Shown here: in pieces, positions 1-6,902 of the stretch
Layout of the letters: each line of letters begins with the position of its first letter
Position numbering within the stretch: position 1 is the stretch's first letter
The notes under the pieces: model-generated
Databases searched by the model: none
The model's input: the letters and a program-made list of their open reading frames with translations, nothing else
What the model was told of the DNA's origin: nothing
Translations under genes and position numbers: made by a program
Assembly: GCA_007132365.1 (NCBI GenBank)
Contig: SLOS01000115.1
Location: 1 to 13,920 of the forward strand
DNA from: Bacteroidales bacterium
GTDB taxonomy: Bacteria; Bacteroidota; Bacteroidia; Bacteroidales; PUMT01
Reading direction: 5' to 3'
DNA: 13,920 bases

Positions 1-1271
1 AAGCGCAAAATGCCGGCGTGCTTGCAACCGAAAATGAAGATATCCGTTCTCTTCGCGAGCTGGTGATCTACGGTGTTAAAGGCATGGCTGCATATACCGA
101 GCATGCCTGGAACCTTGGCCATGAAGATCCCGCACTCTACAGTTTCATGCAGGAAGCTCTTGTCGCAACCACCCGTGAAGACCTGACCGCTGATGAACTG
201 GTTGCACTGGTTCTGGAGACCGGCAGGCACGGAGTAACGGCAATGGCACTGCTGGATAAGGCCAATACTTCGGCCTATGGTAACCCGGAAATTACAAATG
301 TGAATATCGGAACCGGAAGCAATCCCGGTATCCTGATAAGCGGGCATGACCTGAAAGATATGCAGGAGCTGCTTGAACAGACTGAAGGTACAGGAGTTGA
401 TGTTTACACCCACAGTGAGATGCTGCCTGCAAACTATTATCCCGCATTCAAGAAATACGGGCACTTCATTGGCAATTACGGCAGTTCATGGTGGAAGCAG
501 AAAGAGGAGTTTGAAACTTTTAACGGACCGATACTGTTCACAACCAACTGCATTGTCCCGCCCCCTTCTAAGGCAACATACAGCGAGAGGGTCTACACTA
601 CCGGTATGGCAGGTTTTTCAGGATTCCCTCATATAGGCGACCGGGAAAAAGGAGGCAAAAAAGACTTTTCAGCAATTATTGAGCATGCAAAAAAATGCCG
701 GCCTCCCCTGGAAATTGAAAAAGGGCAAATAGTTGGCGGGTTTGCGCATGCACAGGTGTTTGCCCTCGCCGACAAGGTTGTTGATGCAGTAAAGAGCGGT
801 GCTATAAAGAAATTTTTCGTGATGGCGGGATGTGACGGCCGGATGAAAAACCGGGAATACTACACCGAATTTGCCGGAAAGCTTCCGGGAGATACAGTCA
901 TTCTTACTGCGGGCTGTGCCAAGTACCGCTACAACAAGCTGCCCCTGGGCGATATAGGCGGCATACCGAGGGTGCTTGACGCGGGACAGTGCAATGATTC
1001 ATACTCGCTGGCAGTGGTGGCAATGAAACTTAAAGAGATCTTTGAGCTAAACGACATCAACGAGCTTCCCATTGCATACAATATTGCGTGGTACGAGCAG
1101 AAAGCAGTAATAGTCCTTCTGGCGCTCCTGTCACTGGGCGTGAAAAACATCCATCTCGGTCCCACTCTACCTGCATTCCTCTCACCTAATGTGGCAAAGG
1201 TGCTGGTTGAAAAGTTCGGCATCGGCGGCATAACAACCCCTGAGGATGATATCAGGATGTTCCTGAACTGA
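1..1271 (+). CDS. hcp: Hybrid cluster protein (hydroxylamine reductase / NO reductase), 5' truncated by window edge
   Basis: This is the C-terminal part (about 420 residues) of the Fe-S-O hybrid cluster protein, which is usually about 550 residues. The reading frame is open to base 3, so the gene begins outside the window; the GTG at 18 is internal, not a start. Numbering from that GTG, all hybrid-cluster ligands can be seen: His110 in SGHDLKD, Glu134 in THSEMLPA, Cys178 in TTNC, Cys272 in AGCDGR, Cys300 in TAGCAKYRYNK, Cys325 in DAGQCND, and Glu360/Lys362 in WYEQKA. The N-terminal cysteines that bind the first Fe-S cluster are not in view, so the class I/II choice is open. Family knowledge: a cytoplasmic enzyme that reduces NO or hydroxylamine and is linked to nitrosative stress, commonly induced with nitrite reductases. 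That fits the nrfHA genes about 1.1 kb downstream on the same strand. Confidence 0.97.
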   Translation, partial: AQNAGVLATENEDIRSLRELVIYGVKGMAAYTEHAWNLGHEDPALYSFMQEALVATTREDLTADELVALVLETGRHGVTAMALLDKANTSAYGNPEITNVNIGTGSNPGILISGHDLKDMQELLEQTEGTGVDVYTHSEMLPANYYPAFKKYGHFIGNYGSSWWKQKEEFETFNGPILFTTNCIVPPPSKATYSERVYTTGMAGFSGFPHIGDREKGGKKDFSAIIEHAKKCRPPLEIEKGQIVGGFAHAQVFALADKVVDAVKSGAIKKFFVMAGCDGRMKNREYYTEFAGKLPGDTVILTAGCAKYRYNKLPLGDIGGIPRVLDAGQCNDSYSLAVVAMKLKEIFELNDINELPIAYNIAWYEQKAVIVLLALLSLGVKNIHLGPTLPAFLSPNVAKVLVEKFGIGGITTPEDDIRMFLN

Positions 1272-1325
1272 TTTATGGAAAGGTGCAAAAAAATTTTAAC
1301 CCGTCAGTTATGCGAAATAAATTAT

Positions 1326-1341
1326 TACAAACTGATTTGTA
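1326..1341. promoter_or_regulatory. 16-bp perfect dyad TACAAA-N4-TTTGTA, candidate operator
   Basis: TACAAA, spacer CTGA, TTTGTA forms a perfect inverted repeat with 6-bp arms and a 4-bp spacer. It lies 54 bases past the hcp stop and 98 bases before the first cupin start. The 6-4-6 layout is like the sites of CRP/FNR-family dimers, but the half-site is not the classic TTGAT, so binding by such a factor is inference. The rest of the 168-base spacer (1272-1439) shows no convincing gene or strong terminator. Confidence 0.35.
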
Positions 1342-1439
1342 CCTGCGGAGGTGCATGAAAGTGAAATTATGACCGCAATAAAAAAGAAGAAATTGCTGAC
1401 CAGTGAAGAAGGACTTTACCCTTAAAAACTTAATAAAAA

Positions 1440-1775
1440 ATGGAACAGAAAGAATTTGAAAAAGATAAAGTATTTCGTTTCGATAATGAAGTGGAATATT
1501 CTCACGGGGCTATTGTAAGCAAAAATGTGCTTAAACGCGATACAGGGAACATCTCCCTCTTTGCCTTTGACAGGGGGGAGGGGCTGAGCGAGCACACGGC
1601 CCCGTTCGATGCCCTGGTGCAGGTGGTTGACGGCAAGGCTGAAATAACGGTCGGAGATAAAAAGCACCTGCTTGAAAAGGGCGATTCAATCATTATGCCT
1701 GCAAATATTCCCCACGCCCTGAGGGCTGTGGAAAAGTATAAAATGGTGCTTACAATGATAAAGGAGCCGAAATAG
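1440..1775 (+). CDS. Small single-domain cupin protein, first of a pair
   Basis: A 111-residue protein that is almost entirely one cupin beta-barrel. Cupin motif 1 is recognisable but reduced: EHTAPFDALVQVVDG (residues 51-65) keeps His52 and an acidic Asp57 where an HxH pair and a Glu are usual. Motif 2 is well kept as GDSIIMPANIPHALRA (81-96), with His92. So two histidines and perhaps Asp57 could hold a metal. There is no signal peptide or membrane segment, so it should be cytoplasmic. The start has no Shine-Dalgarno sequence and follows an A-rich stretch, as is usual in Bacteroidota. The next cupin starts one base after its stop, so the two are surely co-transcribed. Position between hcp and nrfHA suggests a role in nitrogen-oxide stress or metal handling, but no reaction can be named from the sequence. 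Confidence 0.85.
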   Translation: MEQKEFEKDKVFRFDNEVEYSHGAIVSKNVLKRDTGNISLFAFDRGEGLSEHTAPFDALVQVVDGKAEITVGDKKHLLEKGDSIIMPANIPHALRAVEKYKMVLTMIKEPK

Positions 1776-1776
1776 G

Positions 1777-2085
1777 ATGAAAATAACCGCGCTATCCGAT
1801 GCTCCGGTTGTTCCCTTCAATATTGACGGGAAGATCATGTTCTCAGGCAGCCGTGCTGAAATTGTTCACCTGACCCTCGCCCCGGGCGATAAGCTCGAAA
1901 TGCATGACAATCCGGTCGATGTTGTTTTTTATATGCTGCAGGGATCATCATTTCTTTTGCTCGGGGAGGGAGAAAAAGAGATAACTGCCGATTCATGCTT
2001 TGAAATAAGAAGTGGCATACTGAGAGGCTGGGAAAACAGGGGCCGGGAAAAATCCAGGCTGCTGGTAATTAAACTGCCTGACTAA
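1777..2085 (+). CDS. Small cupin-like protein, second of a pair, metal site reduced
   Basis: A 102-residue cytoplasmic cupin-fold protein. Motif 1 is LAPGDKLEMHDNPVDVVFYMLQGSS (within residues 34-58), with His43 and Asp44, then Asp48 where the second ligand region falls. Motif 2, ADSCFEIRSGILRGWENRG (71-89), has lost the usual histidine and carries Arg83-Gly-Trp85 there. This resembles sugar- or small-molecule-binding cupins without a full metal site more than dioxygenase-type cupins. It starts one base after the first cupin stop, so translation is probably coupled. The two proteins are different enough not to be a recent duplicate but could form a heterodimer; that is inference. The function is unknown. 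Its stop is followed by 283 bases that hold the nrfH control region. Confidence 0.8.
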   Translation: MKITALSDAPVVPFNIDGKIMFSGSRAEIVHLTLAPGDKLEMHDNPVDVVFYMLQGSSFLLLGEGEKEITADSCFEIRSGILRGWENRGREKSRLLVIKLPD

Positions 2086-2204
2086 CCATAATTTCAGCTC
2101 AGGGTTTCAAAATACTTAATAATATTTCATAAATCACCCGTTACGGAGTAAACTACCTGACTTCTGCCCTGGTATTAGACTAAATTCAAATAAGCAGCCT
2201 TATA

Positions 2205-2235
2205 TTGATTCATTAAGGTTTTTTATATAATTTTG
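2205..2235 (+). promoter_or_regulatory. Bacteroidota-type promoter for nrfHA (TTG-N20-TAATTTTG)
   Basis: TTG at 2205-2207 and TAATTTTG at 2228-2235 are 20 bases apart, matching the known Bacteroidota consensus (TTTG, 19-21 nt, TAnnTTTG) with an exact -7 box. Transcription would start near 2242, giving a leader of about 125 nt before the nrfH ATG at 2369. An inverted repeat CCTTA-N11-TAAGG (2198-2218) brackets the -33 box and could be a repressor or activator site. This is a pattern match only. Confidence 0.5.
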
Positions 2236-2256
2236 ATTTGATATGGCTATTTAGTA

Positions 2257-2299
2257 CTGCTTAACCTAAATCAGTTTACCCGATTTAGTTAATAAGCAG
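2257..2299 (+). promoter_or_regulatory. Two-tier inverted repeat in the nrfH leader
   Basis: CTGCTTA (2257-2263) pairs with TAAGCAG (2293-2299), and inside it CTAAATC (2266-2272) pairs with GATTTAG (2282-2288), leaving a 9-nt loop and a small 2/4-nt internal loop: 14 base pairs in all. TAAGCAG occurs again upstream at 2191-2197, close after a CTAAATT at 2180-2186. The element lies just downstream of the likely transcription start, so it could be an RNA hairpin in the leader or a protein-binding dyad. No T-tract follows, so a terminator is unlikely. Confidence 0.45.
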
Positions 2300-2368
2300 A
2301 TAACTGTCATTGCGTTCGGATTATAATGAACAGTCATATTAAATTATAGTCGAAACCCGGTTGCTCCT

Positions 2369-2962
2369 ATGATAATAAGGATATTGAAATTCCTTGAGCC
2401 TCCTCCCGGCTGGAAACCTGCCGTGGTAATTATCCTTGGGGTGCTTACAGGTATCTCCCTGCTGGTTTTTCACGCATCAGAAGCGCATTCATACATCTCC
2501 GACAAACCTGAAACCTGCATCAACTGCCATGTAATGTATCCGCAATATGCGTCTTGGTCAAAGAGCAGCCATCGTGAGACAGCCACATGCGCAGAATGTC
2601 ACGTACCGCAGGACAATATTCTCAGCAAATACTATGTAAAGGGCACTGACGGAATGCGTCATGCATATGTCTTTACAGCAAGAGCAGAGCCCCAGGTTAT
2701 ACAGATAAAACAGAGGGGAATAAACGTTGTCCAGCAGAATTGTATCCGGTGCCACCAGGACCTTGTGGAGATGACAAGAATAATTGAGGTCTCCGGGCAG
2801 AGTTACCGGGAAGGGGCAGGCAACCGTTGCTGGGACTGTCACAGGGATGTGCCGCATGGCACAGTCAGAAGCCTTTCATCTGCCCCCTATTCCCTGGTAC
2901 CCCGGATGCCTTCATTATTGCCTGAGTGGCTCCGTAATATCCTTGATACACGTAACGAATGA
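2369..2962 (+). CDS. nrfH: NrfH, tetraheme quinol dehydrogenase subunit of cytochrome c nitrite reductase
   Basis: A 197-residue NapC/NirT-family membrane cytochrome c. One N-terminal membrane helix (about residues 17-34) anchors it, with the heme domain outside the cytoplasmic membrane. Four CxxCH sites are present: Cys50-Cys53-His54, Cys74-Cys77-His78, Cys125-Cys128-His129 and Cys154-Cys157-His158. The first reads CINCHVM; the Met two residues after the His is the NrfH hallmark, the axial ligand of heme 1 in the Desulfovibrio structure. Family role: oxidises menaquinol and hands electrons to NrfA in a stable NrfHA complex. nrfA follows after 92 bases on the same strand, the usual order in epsilon-/delta-proteobacteria and Bacteroidota (not the E. 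coli nrfABCD type). The ATG at 2369 gives a full anchor with no Shine-Dalgarno sequence. Confidence 0.96.
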   Translation: MIIRILKFLEPPPGWKPAVVIILGVLTGISLLVFHASEAHSYISDKPETCINCHVMYPQYASWSKSSHRETATCAECHVPQDNILSKYYVKGTDGMRHAYVFTARAEPQVIQIKQRGINVVQQNCIRCHQDLVEMTRIIEVSGQSYREGAGNRCWDCHRDVPHGTVRSLSSAPYSLVPRMPSLLPEWLRNILDTRNE

Positions 2963-3054
2963 ATACGGGATAAAAGAGTGATCATTTAAAACTTTATATA
3001 ACTATTGCAGCATGAGGAACATTGAATTATATAATAAAATAAAATCAGGATTAT

Positions 3055-4503
3055 ATGGCAACCATTAAGGAACTATCTGAGAAAAAACCCTGGCTCAACT
3101 GGGTACTGTTCTTTGGCACAGTAATAATTGTATTCCTGATAGGGCTCTTCGCCGCTTCGATAGTTGAGAGAAGAAGTGAGGCGCAGCTTTATTTCCAGAT
3201 GGTGCAACCCATCCCCGACTGGGAACCGAGGCATGAGGTTTGGGGCCAGAATTTCCCCCGGCAGTATGAATCCTACCGGCAAACTCTTGATACGACTTTT
3301 GCCAGCATGTATGCCGGTTCTGTTATGATCGACTATCTTGAAAAGTACCCTGAACTGGTGATCATGTGGGCAGGTTATGCCTTTTCGCGTGATTATAATC
3401 AGGGCAGGGGACATTACTATTCGGTTACCGATGTGCACAATACACTGCGCACGGTCCAGCCCCAGCCTGCTACCTGCTGGACCTGCAAAAGCACCGATGT
3501 GCCAAGGGTGATGAATGAAATTGGTGTAAGGGAATTCTACAAAAGTTCGTGGGCTGACATGGGAAGCGAAATAGTTAACCCAATTGGTTGCCAGGATTGC
3601 CACGACCCCAAAACCATGAATCTGACGATCACCAGGCCGGCCCTTGCCGAAGCATTTGAAAGGCAGGGCAGGAATATTGAACATGCAACACACCAGGAGA
3701 TGCGTTCACTTGTCTGTGCCCAGTGCCACGTCGAATACTACTTCCAGGGTAAGGATAACTACCTGACGTTCCCCTGGGATAAGGGTTTCAGTGCCGATGA
3801 TATGGAAGCCTATTTTGACGAATACCAGTTTACAGACTGGGTACACGGTCTGAGCCGGGCTCCCATGCTCAAGGCCCAGCACCCGGATTATGAATTGTAT
3901 AAAACCGGCATACATGCAGAAAGAGGAGTGTCATGCGCCGACTGTCATATGCCCTACAAGAGGGATGGCGGGTTGAAATTTACCGATCATCACCTTCAGA
4001 GTCCGCTGAACAATATTTCCGGTTCCTGCCAGGTATGCCACAGGGAAAGTGAAGAAACACTCCGGAAAAACGTATATGACAGGCAAGTCAAAATAAGCGA
4101 ACTGCGCAGGATTACTGAAAAAACCCTTGCCAGGCTGCATCTTGAGGCAAAATCAGCCTGGGACGCCGGGGCCACTGAAGATGAAATGCAGGATGTGCTT
4201 CAGTTAATCAGACATGCCCAGTGGAGATGGGACTGGGTAGCGGCAGCCAACAGTATGGGTTTCCATTCGCCTGCTGAAGCACTCAGGGTGCTCGGGACAT
4301 CTATCAACAAAGCACAGGAGGCCAGGGTTCATCTTGCGCGCATATTCAGCAAATACGACGTTGAGCAACCTGTTGAATTGCCTGATTTCTCAACAAAAGA
4401 GAAGGCTCAGCAGGTTGTCGGGCTGAATATGGATGATATTCGCGCACAGAAAGCAGAGTTTAAAAACAACGTGCTCCCTGAATGGCTTGAGGAAGCCTAT
4501 TAA
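3055..4503 (+). CDS. nrfA: NrfA, pentaheme ammonia-forming cytochrome c nitrite reductase
   Basis: A 482-residue enzyme, typical length for the family, that reduces nitrite to ammonium with six electrons. The active-site heme has the special CxxCK motif (Cys141-Trp-Thr-Cys144-Lys145); four CxxCH hemes follow at Cys179-Cys182, Cys221-Cys224, Cys294-Cys297 and Cys325-Cys328. The catalytic triad is complete: Arg118 in GRGHYYSVTD, Tyr228 in CHVEYYF and His276 in KAQHPDYE. The calcium ligands Glu227, Lys273 and Gln275 are also kept. Residues 14-35 are a hydrophobic helix with no clear cleavage site before VERRSE, so it may stay as an anchor, as in many Bacteroidota NrfA. The last 150 residues are the helical dimer region. 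With NrfH it forms a membrane complex on the outer face of the cytoplasmic membrane, for respiratory nitrite ammonification and nitrite/NO detoxification. It is probably transcribed with nrfH. Confidence 0.98.
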   Translation: MATIKELSEKKPWLNWVLFFGTVIIVFLIGLFAASIVERRSEAQLYFQMVQPIPDWEPRHEVWGQNFPRQYESYRQTLDTTFASMYAGSVMIDYLEKYPELVIMWAGYAFSRDYNQGRGHYYSVTDVHNTLRTVQPQPATCWTCKSTDVPRVMNEIGVREFYKSSWADMGSEIVNPIGCQDCHDPKTMNLTITRPALAEAFERQGRNIEHATHQEMRSLVCAQCHVEYYFQGKDNYLTFPWDKGFSADDMEAYFDEYQFTDWVHGLSRAPMLKAQHPDYELYKTGIHAERGVSCADCHMPYKRDGGLKFTDHHLQSPLNNISGSCQVCHRESEETLRKNVYDRQVKISELRRITEKTLARLHLEAKSAWDAGATEDEMQDVLQLIRHAQWRWDWVAAANSMGFHSPAEALRVLGTSINKAQEARVHLARIFSKYDVEQPVELPDFSTKEKAQQVVGLNMDDIRAQKAEFKNNVLPEWLEEAY

Positions 4504-4551
4504 TTTATCAACACTACGGGTGAAAAATGCCGGGCATCCATGTTGATAAAT
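4503..4551 (+). terminator. Stem-loop at the nrfA stop codon, probable transcript end
   Basis: ATTTATCAACA (4503-4513) and TGTTGATAAAT (4541-4551) form a perfect 11-bp inverted repeat whose first base is the last base of the nrfA TAA stop. The 27-nt loop holds a smaller hairpin, ATGC-CGG-GCAT (4527-4537). No U-tract follows, so intrinsic termination is uncertain. It could instead protect the 3' end of the nrf mRNA or be a protein-binding dyad. The remaining spacer to 4659 holds nothing else clear. Confidence 0.5.
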
Positions 4552-4659
4552 ATAGTTGTCCGAGAAGTCCGATTTCTGGTAAAAAATTTTCCGGGCTCAA
4601 AAAAATTAAGTTACTTAACGGATTGAATATTCAGCAAGTAACAGATATTTGATTTCCAC

Positions 4660-6786
4660 ATGTTCACGATACGAAAATCGCAAATAAAGGCTGCACTTCT
4701 GTTAGCTGCAGTAATATTTATATCTGCAGCCCTGCTCAGCTCCTTTTTCATCTATTTCAGTCCCCAACACAACCTGATTGCTGTCTCCGCATCTTTCGTG
4801 CTGCTGGCAATCATTGCTTTTATAATATCGCTTCTTTTTTACCGGCTATTCACGGGATCGCTTATGAAGCTTTCGCAACAAGTGGAAGAGCACCCCCTGG
4901 TGAAGCCCGGTAATCAGTTTTCTGATTTTATGGATGACCTGCCACTTGGCGTTTTTATAAAGGATGGCCAGTCCAGGGCAATATACCTGAACACATATAT
5001 GGACAGGATATTCGGCAAGTCCAACTGTCTGAATAAAACCCCTTACAATGTTTTTGATAAAAAAACGGCCGGCCGTGTGCTGGAGGAGGACAGGAGGGTG
5101 CTGGCAGGGGAGAGTGTTATGGTGGAAGAGGTGCTGACCGACAAAAACGGTAAAGACAGGGTCTATATGACCCATAAATTCTGTATGCGGGAAGGGAATG
5201 CCGAACCGCTGATCGGTGGTATCTCCATAGAAATAACCCGCCGCCGGGAGGCCGAGTACAAACTCAGGATCCTCTCAAAGGCTATCAGGAACTCACCGGT
5301 ATGTGTGATCATAACAGACCCCGACGGATTCATCGAATTTGTGAATCCCGCCTTTGTAACCTCTACAGGTTACAGCTTTGCCGAGGTTATGGGCGAAAAC
5401 ACCAATATCATCAATTCAGGGAAGCATCCGGAATCATTCTTCAGGGAGATGTGGGCACGGATAAAGAGTGGCAGGGACTGGCAGGGCGAAATACTGAACA
5501 AAAAAAAGGACGGCACTCTTTTCTGGGAACTGGTAAGTATCTCTGCGGTCAGGAACAGGGAAGGTGAAATAACCCATTTTATAGCAATAAAGGATGATAT
5601 AAGCAAACGCAAACAGGTGGAGGATGCACTGGTTAAAGCAAAAGAGAAAGCGGAAGAGAGCGACAAGCTCAAGTCTGCCTTCCTGGCGAACATGTCGCAT
5701 GAGATACGAACCCCCATGAATGCTATAGTCGGTCTGTCCAGCCTGCTGGGTGACTCCGAGCTGCCGCTGAGCGAAAGGGAGGCTTTTTCAGAGATCATCA
5801 AAGAAAACTCAAATCTACTTCTTCAGCTGATTGACGATATTGTAGATATATCAAAAATAGAAGCCGGACAAATGACCATGCGCCCGGCAAAATGCAACAT
5901 CGGCTCCCTGCTGGAGGATATTTATGAATCATTCAATCTCCAGGTAAAGGAGAAAGGAAGCAGGGTTAATTTCTGTATTAATGAGGAGCTGACAGACAAA
6001 AACTTATACACCTATACCGATCCTCAGCGACTCAGGCAGATCATCATCAACCTGATCAGCAATGCATTAAAATTCACAGAAGAGGGAAGTGTTGAGTTTG
6101 GATGCAGTCTGAAAAGTGACGGTAATATATTATTTTTCGTGAAAGATACCGGCATCGGGATCCCGCACAGTAAGCTGGACCTGATATTTGACCGTTTCAG
6201 ACAGGTGGACGATTCAGGCACCAGACACCACAGGGGTGCCGGGTTGGGGCTGTCGATTTCAAAAAATCTTGCAGAACTTCTGGGTGGTTCAATCTGGGCT
6301 GAATCAGAAAAAGGCAAAGGCTCAACATTCTTTTTTACCATACCTTACCAGCCTGTTCATCTCTCTGAAACCGGCACAGGCTTTAAACCCGGCTTTGTAA
6401 GTTATCCCAGATTAAAAGGCAAAAGCATCATGGTGGTCGAGGACCTGGAAGTCAATTACAAACTGATAGAGGCCATGCTTAAAAAGACCGGGGCAAATAT
6501 CCTGTGGGCCAAAACCGGAAAGGAAGCCCTTGAGATTTTCAGTAATACCCCTTTTCTTTCACTTGTGCTTCTGGACCTCAACATGCCCGACATATCCGGC
6601 TATGACATACTTGTAAAACTAAAGGAAGAAAGAGAAGATCTGCCGGTGATCATTCAGACAGCCTACGCCATGAACGGTGAGAAGCAGCGATGCATGCTGG
6701 CAGGCTGCAACAGCTATATAACAAAACCAATCCAGATGGAGCAACTACTCGCCGCCATGCAACAGTGTATGCTGCAGGAAAACTGA
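4660..6786 (+). CDS. Membrane hybrid sensor histidine kinase (2TM-PAS-PAS-HisKA-HATPase-REC)
   Basis: A 708-residue hybrid kinase. Two membrane helices (about 11-33 and 38-62) are joined by only a few residues, so there is almost no outside sensor and sensing must be in the membrane or by the PAS domains. PAS1 lies near residues 85-195 and PAS2 near 205-318, ending in a PAC-like stretch (HFIAIKDDISKRK). HisKA has the phospho-acceptor His347 in NMSHEIRTPMN. The ATPase domain has the N box around Asn464-Asn468, the G1 box DTGIGIP (496-502), the F box FDRFRQ and the G2 box GAGLGLS (526-532). The C-terminal receiver (588-705) has Glu594/Asp595, phospho-acceptor Asp639 in LLDLNMP, Thr667 and Lys689. 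No Hpt or DNA-binding domain is attached, so the phosphate must go to a partner encoded elsewhere or the receiver tunes the kinase. It lies 156 bases after nrfA beyond a stem-loop, so a link to nitrite sensing is only positional. Confidence 0.95.
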   Translation: MFTIRKSQIKAALLLAAVIFISAALLSSFFIYFSPQHNLIAVSASFVLLAIIAFIISLLFYRLFTGSLMKLSQQVEEHPLVKPGNQFSDFMDDLPLGVFIKDGQSRAIYLNTYMDRIFGKSNCLNKTPYNVFDKKTAGRVLEEDRRVLAGESVMVEEVLTDKNGKDRVYMTHKFCMREGNAEPLIGGISIEITRRREAEYKLRILSKAIRNSPVCVIITDPDGFIEFVNPAFVTSTGYSFAEVMGENTNIINSGKHPESFFREMWARIKSGRDWQGEILNKKKDGTLFWELVSISAVRNREGEITHFIAIKDDISKRKQVEDALVKAKEKAEESDKLKSAFLANMSHEIRTPMNAIVGLSSLLGDSELPLSEREAFSEIIKENSNLLLQLIDDIVDISKIEAGQMTMRPAKCNIGSLLEDIYESFNLQVKEKGSRVNFCINEELTDKNLYTYTDPQRLRQIIINLISNALKFTEEGSVEFGCSLKSDGNILFFVKDTGIGIPHSKLDLIFDRFRQVDDSGTRHHRGAGLGLSISKNLAELLGGSIWAESEKGKGSTFFFTIPYQPVHLSETGTGFKPGFVSYPRLKGKSIMVVEDLEVNYKLIEAMLKKTGANILWAKTGKEALEIFSNTPFLSLVLLDLNMPDISGYDILVKLKEEREDLPVIIQTAYAMNGEKQRCMLAGCNSYITKPIQMEQLLAAMQQCMLQEN

Positions 6787-6813
6787 TCATTTCTCAACAA
6801 ATACTGCGAAACA

Positions 6814-6867
6814 AATAATGAAATTACCCGTATAATAGGATATTTACTTATACTAATTTTCATTATT
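6814..6867. promoter_or_regulatory. AT-rich inverted repeat between the kinase and the GH16-like gene
   Basis: AATAATGAAA (6814-6823) pairs perfectly with TTTCATTATT (6858-6867), 10 bp, and pairing continues with AATT after a one-base bulge. The loop is about 34 bases. It starts 28 bases after the kinase stop and ends 35 bases before the next start. It could be an operator or a weak transcript-end structure; it is too AT-rich to exclude chance. Confidence 0.3.
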
Positions 6868-6902
6868 CTATCGTAATTTATTAACTGTCAAAGCCTAAGG
6901 GA

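Noticed and set aside
1351..1425. Short plus-strand frame (24 codons from GTG, with an internal ATG at 1369) after a GGAG-like sequence between hcp and the first cupin
   Set aside because: Too short, no recognisable similarity, and Shine-Dalgarno signals carry little weight in this kind of genome.
3073..3693. 206-codon minus-strand open frame
   Set aside because: Lies fully antisense to nrfA, whose heme and active-site motifs are unambiguous; the antisense product shows no domain.
4623..4651. TTG-N18-GATATTTG as a promoter for the hybrid kinase
   Set aside because: The -7 box has one mismatch, the spacer is short, and the implied start would fall almost on the ATG.
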